This document shows, in pieces, positions 26,601-34,813 of a stretch of 64,000 nucleotides of DNA (positions within the stretch are counted from its first letter, which is position 1; each line of letters opens with the position of its first letter). The DNA comes from Acidimicrobiales bacterium (GTDB taxonomy: Bacteria > Actinomycetota > Acidimicrobiia > Acidimicrobiales > JACCXE01): assembly GCA_035546775.1 (NCBI GenBank), contig DASZWD010000061.1, positions 1 to 64,000 of the forward strand. The letters are read 5' to 3'. The position numbers and the translations under genes were made by a program. The notes below the pieces were generated by a model. It was not told the DNA's origin, searched no databases, and saw only the letters and a program-made list of their open reading frames with translations.

Positions 26601-27311
26601 ATGGGTAAGGCGTCACAGGCAAAGAAGGTCAACCGCGCGGCAGCGACCGGCGGCGGGCGTACCGCGGGCAAGAAGACCCCCGTCGGCTGGTACAGCGCGC
26701 TGTTCGTGGTCGTGGTCCTCGGGGTGCTCGGCGTCTTCATGGCATCGAAGAACCTCGACGACACCAAGGCGAGCGCGTCCACGGTGCCGCCCGTCGTCAA
26801 CAAGGACCACTGGCATACCGCCTATGGCTTCAACCTGTGCGGTAAGTGGGCCGCGCCGCTCAAGGACGGCCCCCAGGGCGACCAGACCGGCATCCACACC
26901 CATGAAGACGGCCTGGTGCACATCCACCCGTTCGTCGCCTCGGTGGCCGGCAAGAACGCTACTTTCGGCAAGTTGTTTGACGACACGGGTGTGACCGTCA
27001 CCGCCACGTCGGTCAACCTCAAGCGCGCCGGTGAGAAGTTCAAGAACGGCGACAAGTGCGGCAAGAAGCCAGGCGAGCTCACGACGTACGTGTTCAAGAA
27101 CCTGAAGGACACGAAGGGCACGAAGTTCTCGGGGAACCCGTCAGACATCCGCCTGAAGGACGGGATGCTGATCACGGTCAGCTTCAATCCCAAGGGCTTC
27201 AAGGTCACGCAGCCGCCGTCGGCCGCGACGCTGCCCAACCCGGCGGACCTGCAGCAGACGACGAATCCGACGGACACCGTCCCGCAGGACACGTCGACTT
27301 CTGCTCCGTGA
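26601..27311 (+). CDS. membrane-anchored His-rich protein, probable metal binder
   Basis: No function is recognised. The 236-residue protein has a basic N-terminus, a single membrane helix (residues about 31-47) and an extracytoplasmic domain. Its histidines cluster: DHWHTAYGFNLCG (His70, His72, Cys80) and GIHTHEDGLVHIHPF (His99, His101, His107, His109). A second cysteine follows in GDKCGKK. Alternating HxH pairs are typical of metal sites, so a copper- or zinc-binding role outside the membrane is likely, but this is inference. The C-terminus is a low-complexity Thr/Pro tail. Its stop overlaps the next gene's GTG start. Confidence 0.7.
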   Translation: MGKASQAKKVNRAAATGGGRTAGKKTPVGWYSALFVVVVLGVLGVFMASKNLDDTKASASTVPPVVNKDHWHTAYGFNLCGKWAAPLKDGPQGDQTGIHTHEDGLVHIHPFVASVAGKNATFGKLFDDTGVTVTATSVNLKRAGEKFKNGDKCGKKPGELTTYVFKNLKDTKGTKFSGNPSDIRLKDGMLITVSFNPKGFKVTQPPSAATLPNPADLQQTTNPTDTVPQDTSTSAP

Positions 27312-28234
27312 AAGCGATCGTCCTCGTCGGAGGCGAGGGCACGCGGCTCAGGCCGCTGACGTACACGACACCGAAGCAACTGCTGCCCGTCGCCGGCGTG
27401 CCGATGCTCGAGCGTGCCGTCGCCCACCTCGCCCGCCACGGCGTCGACGAAGTGATCCTGTCGATGGGCTACAAGGCCGACGCGTTCCTTGCCGCCTATC
27501 CCGACGGTCACTGCGCCGGCGTACCCGTGCGCTACGTCGTGGAGGCCGAGCCGCTGGACACGGGTGGCGCCATCGCCTACGCCGCCGACGAAACCGCGGT
27601 TGACGATCGCTTCCTCGTCGTCAACTCCGACGTGCTCACCGACATGGACTACAGCGCGCTGATCATGACCCACGCGGCGACGGGCGCGCTCACGACGATC
27701 GGGCTCACCCCCGTCGAAGACCCGTCACGCTTCGGCGTGGTCGTGACCGACAGCGACGGGCGGGTTACGGCGTTCATCGAGAAGCCAGCACCGGGCACGG
27801 CGCCGACGAACCTCATCAACGCCGGCATCTACGTCATGGAGCCCGCGGCGCTCGAGGTCATCGAGCGCGGGCGTCGGGTCTCAGTCGAGCGTGAAGTGTT
27901 CCCGGCGATGGTCGAACGCGGCGTGCTGTACGCCGCCGCCGTCGAGGGCTACTGGATCGACATCGGCAACCCGGCGGCCTACGTCCAGGCGAACCTCGAC
28001 ATCGCGGGCCGCTCCGTCATCGACGCCACGGCGAAGGTCGAACCCTCGGCGGTCGTCATCGACTCCGTCGTGCAGGCCAACGCGTTCGTCGGCGCCAACG
28101 CCGTCGTCGACCGCTCCGTCATCGGGGTCGGTGCCACGGTGGGTGTGAGCGCATCAGTGCGCGAGTTCGCCGTCGTGGGTCCCGGCGCAACCGTGCCCGA
28201 CTTCGCCGAGGTCGTCGGCGGGACAGTGGAGTAG
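27308..28234 (+). CDS. sugar-1-phosphate nucleotidyltransferase, mannose-1-phosphate guanylyltransferase-like
   Basis: This 308-residue enzyme activates a sugar-1-phosphate with an NTP. The N-terminal Rossmann-like domain begins VKAIVLVGGEGTRLRPLTY and includes TPKQLLPVAGVPMLERAV, VVNSDVLTDMD, FIEKPAPG and EGYWIDIGNPAAY. The C-terminal part is hexapeptide-like (VIDSVVQANAFVGANAVVD), a left-handed beta helix. The arrangement matches actinobacterial ManB/ManC proteins that make GDP-mannose, such as Rv3264c, whose neighbourhood also has F420 and rml genes. Glucose-1-phosphate specificity cannot be excluded. GTG 27308 overlaps the previous stop (GTGA). Confidence 0.83.
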   Translation: MKAIVLVGGEGTRLRPLTYTTPKQLLPVAGVPMLERAVAHLARHGVDEVILSMGYKADAFLAAYPDGHCAGVPVRYVVEAEPLDTGGAIAYAADETAVDDRFLVVNSDVLTDMDYSALIMTHAATGALTTIGLTPVEDPSRFGVVVTDSDGRVTAFIEKPAPGTAPTNLINAGIYVMEPAALEVIERGRRVSVEREVFPAMVERGVLYAAAVEGYWIDIGNPAAYVQANLDIAGRSVIDATAKVEPSAVVIDSVVQANAFVGANAVVDRSVIGVGATVGVSASVREFAVVGPGATVPDFAEVVGGTVE

Positions 28235-28236
28235 CG

Positions 28237-29193
28237 ATGCGGTACTTGGTCACCGGCGGCGCCGGTTTCATCGGTTCGAACCTCGTCGACCGGTTGCTCG
28301 CCGAAGGTCACGAGGTCGACGTCATCGATGACCTCTCGGGCGGCAAACTCTCCAACCTCGCCGACGCCCGCGCCAACGCCGACGGCGCGCTCAAGATCCA
28401 CACGCTCGACATCCGCTCGCGCGACACCGTCGCGCTCATCCAGCGCCGGGAGCCGGAGGCCATCGTGCACCTGGCGGCGCAGCTCAGCGTGCGCGACTCG
28501 GTCGCCGATCCCGTCAACGACGCGTCGATCAACATCATCGGGCTGCTCAACGTGCTCGAGGGCGCCCGCGCCGCCCACGCCGCGAAGGTCATCTTCAGCT
28601 CGAGTGGCGGCACCATCTACGGGACCGTCCCCGAGGACGCGTTGCCGGTGCGCGAAAGCCAGCCGCAGCGGCCACTGTCGCCTTACGGCATCAGCAAGAA
28701 GGCGAGTACCGACTACCTCAACGCGTACCGCGAGCTGTACGAGCTCGATTTCACGTCGTTGGCCCTGTCGAATGTGTACGGCCCGCGGCAGAACCCGCAC
28801 GGCGAGGCGGGCGTCGTCGCCATCTTCGCCGGGCTGTTGCTCGACGGGCGCCAGTGCACCATCTTCGGCGACGGCGGCAAGACGCGCGACTACATCTACG
28901 TCGACGACGTCGTCGACGCCGTCGTACGGGCGACGCATCGCGGCGGCGGGCTGCTGTGCAACATCGGCACCGGCGTCGAAACGTCAGACCGGCAGGTGCA
29001 CGACTCTGTCGCACGCGCCGTCGGTGTCGACGCCCAGCCCATCTTCGCCGCCGATCGTCCCGGTGACCTTCAGCGCAGCTGCCTCGATCCCGGACGCGCC
29101 GCCATGCAGCTGGGTTGGCAACCCTTCACCGCCTTCGACGACGGCGTGGCGCAAACCGTCGAATGGTTCCGCGCGAATCGCGCCGCGAGCTAG
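28237..29193 (+). CDS. NAD-dependent sugar epimerase/dehydratase, GalE-like
   Basis: This extended SDR has 318 residues. It shows the NAD motif [54 protein letters not shown], the catalytic YGISK near 150 and NVYGPRQNPHGEAGVVA. The pattern resembles UDP-glucose 4-epimerases of the actinobacterial GalE group, but related dehydratases look alike, so the exact reaction is open. It ends the plus-strand sugar block that starts at 18573. Its TAG shares CTAG with the stop of the convergent cofE. Confidence 0.82.
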   Translation: MRYLVTGGAGFIGSNLVDRLLAEGHEVDVIDDLSGGKLSNLADARANADGALKIHTLDIRSRDTVALIQRREPEAIVHLAAQLSVRDSVADPVNDASINIIGLLNVLEGARAAHAAKVIFSSSGGTIYGTVPEDALPVRESQPQRPLSPYGISKKASTDYLNAYRELYELDFTSLALSNVYGPRQNPHGEAGVVAIFAGLLLDGRQCTIFGDGGKTRDYIYVDDVVDAVVRATHRGGGLLCNIGTGVETSDRQVHDSVARAVGVDAQPIFAADRPGDLQRSCLDPGRAAMQLGWQPFTAFDDGVAQTVEWFRANRAAS

Positions 29194-29888
29194 CGGAAAA
29201 GGTCTTCGGCCGGGGGGCGGACGATCTCACTCGCCACCGACGACTCGCGCAACCAATCGGCGTCGATGCCGCGCACGACGGCGACCGGGATGCCCGACGC
29301 CTTGCCCATGACCAACTCGGCCGCCGACGCGATCTCGTCCGCGATGGCGACCTCGGTCACCTGCAGTTCGCGTCCCAACGCGTCGGTCGTCCCGCGCAGG
29401 TCGACCACCGCCGCGATCCCGGCGACGCCGATCGCCACGTCGGTGAGTCCGCGCCGCCACGGGCGACCGAACGTGTCGGAGACGATCACGCCGACGTCGA
29501 TGCCGAGGTCGGCGCGCAGGCCGTCGCGAATGCGTCGCGCCGAGCGATCGGAGTCGACAGGTAGCAACGCGGCGTAGCCCGACGGCACGTTGGACAGGTC
29601 GATGCCGGCGTTGGCGCAGACGAAGCCGTGTTTGGTCTCGCTGATGATGAGGTCGCCGCGGCGGCGCACGATGCGCACCGACTCTTCCTCGACGAGGGCC
29701 TTGGCCGACAGCGGGTCTTCGGGGTTCACCGGTACGAGCCGGCCCTCCGCCTTCGACACGATCTTCTGCGTGACGACCAGTACGTCGCCCGCCTGCAACG
29801 CGCCGGCCGCGGCGTCGGCGATGAGCGTGGCCAGACGATCGCCGTCGTGGACCTCGCCGATGCCCTCGAGGGGGAAGATCGTGATCAC
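29190..29888 (-). CDS. cofE: coenzyme F420-0:L-glutamate ligase
   Basis: CofE adds glutamates to F420-0 with GTP. The 232-residue protein contains IGEVHDGDRLATLIADA, VVTQKIVSKAEGR, VRRRGDLIISETKHGFVCANAGID, IVSDTFGRPWRRGLTDVAIG and GKASGIPVAVVRG, all family signatures. Mycobacterial FbiB has a second, C-terminal flavin domain. Here only the ligase domain is present, as in archaeal CofE. The start overlaps the cofD stop (ATGA), so the two F420 genes are coupled. Confidence 0.93.
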   Translation of the reverse strand: MITIFPLEGIGEVHDGDRLATLIADAAAGALQAGDVLVVTQKIVSKAEGRLVPVNPEDPLSAKALVEEESVRIVRRRGDLIISETKHGFVCANAGIDLSNVPSGYAALLPVDSDRSARRIRDGLRADLGIDVGVIVSDTFGRPWRRGLTDVAIGVAGIAAVVDLRGTTDALGRELQVTEVAIADEIASAAELVMGKASGIPVAVVRGIDADWLRESSVASEIVRPPAEDLFR

Positions 29889-30826
29889 GCCGGTGATGAT
29901 GCCGCGTCGAGGCAGACGCGAGCCAACGCCGCCGCGGCGTCCGCGTCGTGCATGATCGTGGGAGCGACAACGCAGCGCATGCCCGCGTCTTCGACCGCCG
30001 GTGCGAGGTCACGATCGGCTTCGTCGATCACGAGGGTCGCCGCGAGGTCGCGGTACAAGCGGGCGACGCCCACGACCGATGCGTCGTGGCCGAGTTCGCG
30101 CAGCATGCGATCCGCCGGGCCCTTGAGAGCGGTGCCGGCGACGATGGGCGACACCGCCACCGCGTCAGCGCGGCGCGCCTCGACCGCGGCGCGCACGCCG
30201 GGCACGGCAAGCACCGGCCCGATCGAGACGATCGGATTCGAGGGGCAGATGAGCACGACGTCAGCGTCGGCGAGCGCGGCGAGCACGCCGGGCGTGGGGT
30301 GGGCCTCCTCGGCGCCGGCGAAGCGCACGTCGGTCACCGTCACGTTGTGCTGCCGGCCGACGAAGTACTCCTGGAACCCGATCTCGCCTTCGCCGTCGAC
30401 CGTCACCCGCGTCTCGAGGCGGTCCTCGGTGACCGGGATGACGCGCACGTCGATATCCCACGCCTGGGTGATCTCGGCCGTCACGTCCGCGAGGCTCGCA
30501 CCGTCGCGCAGACGCTGCGTGCGGTACAGGTGCGTGGCGAGGTCCTTGTCGCCGAGGCGAAACCACGTGAGGCCGCGGTAGCGGTCCAAGGCGGTCATCG
30601 CCTGCCACGACTCACCGGCGAGGCCCCAGCCCGTCTCCGGGTTGATGGCCTCGGCCAGCGTGTAGGTGATGGTGTCGAGGTCCGGGCTGATGTGCAGGCC
30701 GTGCAGCACGACGTCGTCGCCGGTGTTGACGACGGCGGTGACGTCCGTCGGGCGGACGGCGCGCATCACCCCCCGCAGCATCTTGGCCGCGCCGACGCCG
30801 CCGGCGAGGGCGCAGACCCGCGTCAC
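29885..30826 (-). CDS. cofD: 2-phospho-L-lactate (or enolpyruvyl) transferase of F420 synthesis
   Basis: CofD/FbiA joins the activated phospho-lactate or phosphoenolpyruvyl group to the deazaflavin Fo. The 313-residue protein begins RVCALAGGVGAAKMLRGV and has VVNTGDDVVLHGLHISPDLDT, ETGWGLAGESW, TWFRLGDKDLATHLYRTQRL and ICPSNPIVSIGPVLAVPGV, which are highly characteristic. It is followed by cofE (ATGA overlap). Its start overlaps the stop of the SpoIID gene by four bases, so five minus-strand genes from 35451 to 29190 form one apparent operon. Confidence 0.94.
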   Translation of the reverse strand: MTRVCALAGGVGAAKMLRGVMRAVRPTDVTAVVNTGDDVVLHGLHISPDLDTITYTLAEAINPETGWGLAGESWQAMTALDRYRGLTWFRLGDKDLATHLYRTQRLRDGASLADVTAEITQAWDIDVRVIPVTEDRLETRVTVDGEGEIGFQEYFVGRQHNVTVTDVRFAGAEEAHPTPGVLAALADADVVLICPSNPIVSIGPVLAVPGVRAAVEARRADAVAVSPIVAGTALKGPADRMLRELGHDASVVGVARLYRDLAATLVIDEADRDLAPAVEDAGMRCVVAPTIMHDADAAAALARVCLDAASSPA

Positions 30827-32958
30827 TGGAGCGCGATCACACGCAGCAGGGAGGGGCCGCCGGTTCCGGAGCCGGCGACGACGGCGCCGCCGGGCACGTG
30901 GGCCGCGGCAACGCGGGCGCCGTGGTCGCTCGAGGTGGCGAAGGCCATGAACTCGGTGACCACGCCGCCCGCCTGGTCGAACACGCGCACGTGCGGACCG
31001 CCGGCCTCACCGGCGCCCGTGATGACCTCGGGCGCCGCGTCGCCCGTGACGTTGCCGCCGGCGACGTAGACGCCGCCGGTGAACGCCGGGTCATACGCCA
31101 TCCACCCGACGGTCGACGCGCCGAGCAGGTCGAACAGGCGCACGTGGGGCCCGCCGCCGGGCCCGGGCCCGGTGACGATGTTGGCGCCCGCCGCCGCCAC
31201 CCTGACGCCGCCGGTGAAGTGCGGGTCATAAGCCATGAACTCGCCCCGCAGGTTGCCGTCGCGATCGAACACGCGCACGTGCGGGCCGCCGCCGGCGCCG
31301 GCGCCGGTGATGATCTCGTCGCCCGGGTTCGTCGGGTCGACGTCGCCACAGCCCACGTAGACGCCGCCGGTGAAGCCCGGGTCGTAGGCCATGAAGCCGC
31401 CGTTGTGGGGCGAGCCGTCGGCGTTCCACACGCGCACGTGCGGGCCGCCGCCCGCCCCGGGCGACGTGACGATCGAATCGAGAGCGTCGTCACCGAAATG
31501 GCACACCGCCACGCGCACGCCGCCGGTGAAGTGCGGGTCGTACGCCATGAACTCGACGCCGGTGGCGTCGCCGTCGGGCGTGAGTACGCGCACGTGCGGG
31601 CCGCCGCCCTTGTCGGCGCCGGTGACGATGCGGTTGGTGTCGCCGTTGGTGAGGTGCCCGGCGGCCACGAAGACCCCGCCGGTGAAGCCGCCGTAGGGAC
31701 TCGAGCCGCCGATGCGCATCAGCGTGCTCGGGAGTCGGCCACCCGAGGGCGGGGTCGGCCCGGGAGCGGCATTGACGATCGACTGGAACGTCGGCCCGCT
31801 CACGTGCTTGGTGCCGCTGGAACCCACGATGCGCACGCCGCCGCTGCCGTCGCTGTTGGCCTTCGTCACGCGGCCCGAGACGCCGAGGGGGTTGAGGAAG
31901 TCGATCGACTGGAGGGTGCCCACCGCCGTGGCGGAGTTCGAGTTGACGAAGCTCTGCATGTCGGCGAGCGACCAGTCGCGCTTCCACGTGTGCAGACTGT
32001 TCTGGCCGTTGGCCGAGTCGTAGGGGTCGGGTACGCCGCGCAGGTAGGGCACGGTCGCCGAGAAGACGTTCTCGCTGTTCTCGGTGTAGCCGCCCGACGA
32101 CGACGAATAGAACGTCTCGGCGACGCCGCCGTTGTAGGTGACCATCTCGTTGCCGGTGCCGTCGACGGCGGAGACCCAGTTCGAACCGCCGCTGTTGGTT
32201 TCCTTGTCGTAGCCGACGTAGTTCTGGTCGCGCACGTCGCCGTAGAGGAAGGTCGCGCCGTGCTCGAGCTTGTACTCGGCGTACGAGCGCGCCGCCAGCA
32301 CCTGGGCCTTGAGCGCGTTGACCGGCCACGACGACGGCACCTCGCCGAGGCCGCGTAGGTACTCGTTCATCCCCATGCTGGCGATGGTCGAGCGCAACTC
32401 GGTGGCCGAGGGCGCGTTCAGTTCGATCTGGCCGTACTTGTAGTCGTGGCCGGTGTCGTTCACGTGAACGGGGGAGTTGTTGTACTCGACGTAGATGTTG
32501 TCGCCGCCGCCGCCGACTTGCGTGAGAACTTGGGTGCCGTTGACGGTCACGTCGAACTTGCCGTTGTTCACCGTCGCCACGATCGGCTGGTTCGCTTCGG
32601 CGGCGGCGACGATCTGACCCTTCAGCACGAGGTTGACGTGCGCGGTCGGCACGACGGTGAGGTCGGCGGGAGCGGTGGTGTCGTCGCCGATCTGGATGCG
32701 CACCTCGGGCTTGGGTGCGACGGACGTGACCGCGGTGCCGGTGAAGTAGTGCGTGAGGATGTCGGCGTAGCCGTAGCCCTGCTGGGCGTAACCGAGGGCG
32801 CCGTACTGGCTCATGCCGACGCCGTGGCCGAAGCCGCCTCCCTCGATGTGGAAGGTGGACGGCGTGGCGCTCGCAGGCGGAGCAACGGCGAAGACGACGC
32901 CCACGACCGACGCGATGACGGCGGCCGCGGCGAGCAGGCGGGGGAGTGGGCGGAGCAC
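30823..32958 (-). CDS. secreted SpoIID/LytB-domain protein with C-terminal beta-propeller-like repeats
   Basis: SpoIID/LytB domains bind or cleave peptidoglycan glycans, or stimulate amidases. The 711-residue protein has a signal peptide (LLAAAAVIASVVGVVFAVAP...). GGGFGHGVGMSQYGALGYAQQ follows, then EYLRGLGEVPSSWP with LKAQVLAARSYAEYKL in the core domain (about residues 40-400). From about residue 410 to the end it has repeats of about 50 residues built on IVTGxGxGGGPHVRV and EFMAYDPxFTGGVxV. These FG-GAP-like repeats are common in secreted propeller proteins. Start GTG 32958 is preceded by TAGGAG, which may act as a ribosome site. It lies in one run with cofD (overlap) and the glycosyltransferases upstream (four-base gap). 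Confidence 0.85.
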   Translation of the reverse strand: MLRPLPRLLAAAAVIASVVGVVFAVAPPASATPSTFHIEGGGFGHGVGMSQYGALGYAQQGYGYADILTHYFTGTAVTSVAPKPEVRIQIGDDTTAPADLTVVPTAHVNLVLKGQIVAAAEANQPIVATVNNGKFDVTVNGTQVLTQVGGGGDNIYVEYNNSPVHVNDTGHDYKYGQIELNAPSATELRSTIASMGMNEYLRGLGEVPSSWPVNALKAQVLAARSYAEYKLEHGATFLYGDVRDQNYVGYDKETNSGGSNWVSAVDGTGNEMVTYNGGVAETFYSSSSGGYTENSENVFSATVPYLRGVPDPYDSANGQNSLHTWKRDWSLADMQSFVNSNSATAVGTLQSIDFLNPLGVSGRVTKANSDGSGGVRIVGSSGTKHVSGPTFQSIVNAAPGPTPPSGGRLPSTLMRIGGSSPYGGFTGGVFVAAGHLTNGDTNRIVTGADKGGGPHVRVLTPDGDATGVEFMAYDPHFTGGVRVAVCHFGDDALDSIVTSPGAGGGPHVRVWNADGSPHNGGFMAYDPGFTGGVYVGCGDVDPTNPGDEIITGAGAGGGPHVRVFDRDGNLRGEFMAYDPHFTGGVRVAAAGANIVTGPGPGGGPHVRLFDLLGASTVGWMAYDPAFTGGVYVAGGNVTGDAAPEVITGAGEAGGPHVRVFDQAGGVVTEFMAFATSSDHGARVAAAHVPGGAVVAGSGTGGPSLLRVIALQ
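30840..31720 (-). repeat. tandem repeat units of about 150 bp inside the SpoIID gene
   Basis: The coding sequence for GGGPHVRV recurs near 30987, 31141, 31275, 31433 and 31590, giving steps of about 154, 134, 158 and 157 bases. Each unit encodes one propeller-like blade of roughly 50 residues; one unit is shorter. Partial units flank the array. The boundaries are approximate. Confidence 0.75.
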
Positions 32959-32962
32959 GCTC

Positions 32963-34813
32963 CTATCTTTGTCGACGCGCCAGGCGCGAAGGGACGCGCT
33001 TGACGATGCCCACCGGCCCGTGGCGGCGGAAGGTCCGGTACGAGCGCCACAGAAAGGCCCGGAAACGGCGGTACTGCATGCGTACGGGCGGGGGCAGCAT
33101 GACGCTCCAGCGGCGCGGCAATTCGTAGCGCTCGAGGGGCCGGTCGACGAACGGTTCGCTCGGCGCCACCACGTCGGTCCAGTTCGACTGGCGGGTCGTG
33201 GGCGTCGCCGAACGGAGAATGTCGGCGTACACGTGGGCCTGGAGGTGGGGCGACCACCGCAGGAGCGCGTCGCGCCGGGCGCGGGCGCCGATGCGGGCGC
33301 GCAACGCCGGTTCGGTCACGAGCGCTTCGAGCGCTGCGGTCCACTCGTCGAGCGTCTCTGCGAGCAGGCCGTTGCGGCCGTGCTGCACGGCTTCGCGAAA
33401 CGGTTCCGTGGGCGAGGCCACCGTCGGCGTCGCCACCAGCGCCGCTTCGAGCCACTTGATGGCGCTCTTGGCTTCGTTGAAGCGGCTGCCGGCGGTGAGC
33501 GGCGCCAGGTTGACGTCGAGGTCGCGCAACACCTTGGGCAACGCCGTCCACTCGGTGAAGCCGATGCGCTTCACGCGCGCGGCGTACGCGTCGAGCGCCG
33601 GAGAGGGCGTCACCAGACCGACGAGCCATAACTCGACGTCGGGGTGGCGCGCCAGCACCGCGGCGACGGCGGGCTCGACCATCGCCCAGTCGTGGTCGTG
33701 GGTGTTGGTCCCCGACAGGTACCCCATACGCACCGGACCGGCGGTGCGCGGCTTGCGCAGCGCGGCGTCGCTTTGCTGGCCCACCAGCAGGCCGACACCG
33801 TTGGGGAAGCGGTAGGTCGGCATTCCCGTCACGGCGGCGGCGTGGGCGCACAACCCCGCGGTGCTGCCGACGAAGCCGTCGCACGCTTCCATCGCGGTGC
33901 GGTAGCGGCGCACGCCTTCGAGCCACAGCGCGGCTTCGTCCGGCGGCAGGATCGACAACGCGGGAATCTCGGCGGCCAGCTCCGGGTCGAAGATCAGGTC
34001 GTCGACGTCGTAGAGCACCACGACGCCGCGGGCGCGCGCCGCGGCGATGACGTCGAGTACCTCGGCGGTCGCCGGCACGCGGTACACGACGATGGCGTCA
34101 GCCTGGCGCGCCAGCTCGGGCACCGACGCGTCGGAGTAGTAGCGCACGTCGGCGTGCACGCCCAACAGCCCGAGCGCCTCCGCCGGCAGGAACGCGCGAT
34201 AGCGCAGCGGCGCCCCGTCGATCCCGACGAGAAACAGCACCCGCCGCCCAACCCCCGAACTGGTCTCGCCGGACGCCTGTTTCCGGCCCTCGGGCGAGAC
34301 CAGTTCGGCGTAGAGGGCAAGAAGGCCGTCGACTTGGTCTTGGATCGGGCGAACGGGGATGTCATGGCAGGCGGCGCGCATGCTGTCGACGAGCGCGGGC
34401 TCGTCGATGAAGCGGCGCATGGCGTCGGCGAGCGCGGACGCGTCGGCCGCCGGGACGACGAGGCCGTTGACGCCGTCCTCGACGACTTCTTCGGGCCCAA
34501 GCGTGTCGGTGCAGATGACGGGCACGCCGGCGGTGAGCGCCTCGCGCGTTACCAGCGAGTGCGACTCCCGCATGATGCTCGGCACCAGCAGGACGTCGGT
34601 GTTCGCCCACACGGCCGCGGCCTCGGAGGGCGCGAAGCTGGGCACCGTTTCGACGGGCAAACCCGCGAGCGACACGTTGTTGGCGACGACGAAGTCGTCG
34701 ATGTTATGGGTGACGATCCGCCAGTCGCCGGGCGGAAGCAGGCGCACCGCGTCGAGTACGACGCGCACCCCCTTCATCTCGTTCCACCCGCCGGTGTAGC
34801 GAAACGTGATCAC
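32963..34813 (-). CDS. glycosyltransferase: GT4 C-terminal half fused to a second GT4-like module
   Basis: The 616-residue protein has two parts. Residues 1-190 are the donor-binding half of a GT4 enzyme (ITFRYTGGWNEMKGVRVVL, LLVPSIMRESHSLVTREAL, GPEEVVEDGVNGLVVPA). The matching acceptor half is the separate gene upstream (34810-35451). Residues about 196-616 form another GT1/GT4-type transferase (VLFLVGIDGAPLRYRAFLPA, DVDDLIFDPELAA, MGYLSGTNTHDHDW, LAPLTAGSRFNEAKSAIKWL, VASPTEPFREAVQHGRNG). Start GTG 34813 overlaps the upstream stop by four bases (GTGA). The split may be a natural fission or a frameshift in one long gene. Donor and acceptor are unknown. Confidence 0.78.
   Translation of the reverse strand: MITFRYTGGWNEMKGVRVVLDAVRLLPPGDWRIVTHNIDDFVVANNVSLAGLPVETVPSFAPSEAAAVWANTDVLLVPSIMRESHSLVTREALTAGVPVICTDTLGPEEVVEDGVNGLVVPAADASALADAMRRFIDEPALVDSMRAACHDIPVRPIQDQVDGLLALYAELVSPEGRKQASGETSSGVGRRVLFLVGIDGAPLRYRAFLPAEALGLLGVHADVRYYSDASVPELARQADAIVVYRVPATAEVLDVIAAARARGVVVLYDVDDLIFDPELAAEIPALSILPPDEAALWLEGVRRYRTAMEACDGFVGSTAGLCAHAAAVTGMPTYRFPNGVGLLVGQQSDAALRKPRTAGPVRMGYLSGTNTHDHDWAMVEPAVAAVLARHPDVELWLVGLVTPSPALDAYAARVKRIGFTEWTALPKVLRDLDVNLAPLTAGSRFNEAKSAIKWLEAALVATPTVASPTEPFREAVQHGRNGLLAETLDEWTAALEALVTEPALRARIGARARRDALLRWSPHLQAHVYADILRSATPTTRQSNWTDVVAPSEPFVDRPLERYELPRRWSVMLPPPVRMQYRRFRAFLWRSYRTFRRHGPVGIVKRVPSRLARRQR

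Noticed and set aside
30840-31720. Regularly spaced repeats that could look like a CRISPR array
   Set aside because: The repeats are about 150 bases apart, degenerate, in frame with a long coding sequence and encode protein blades.
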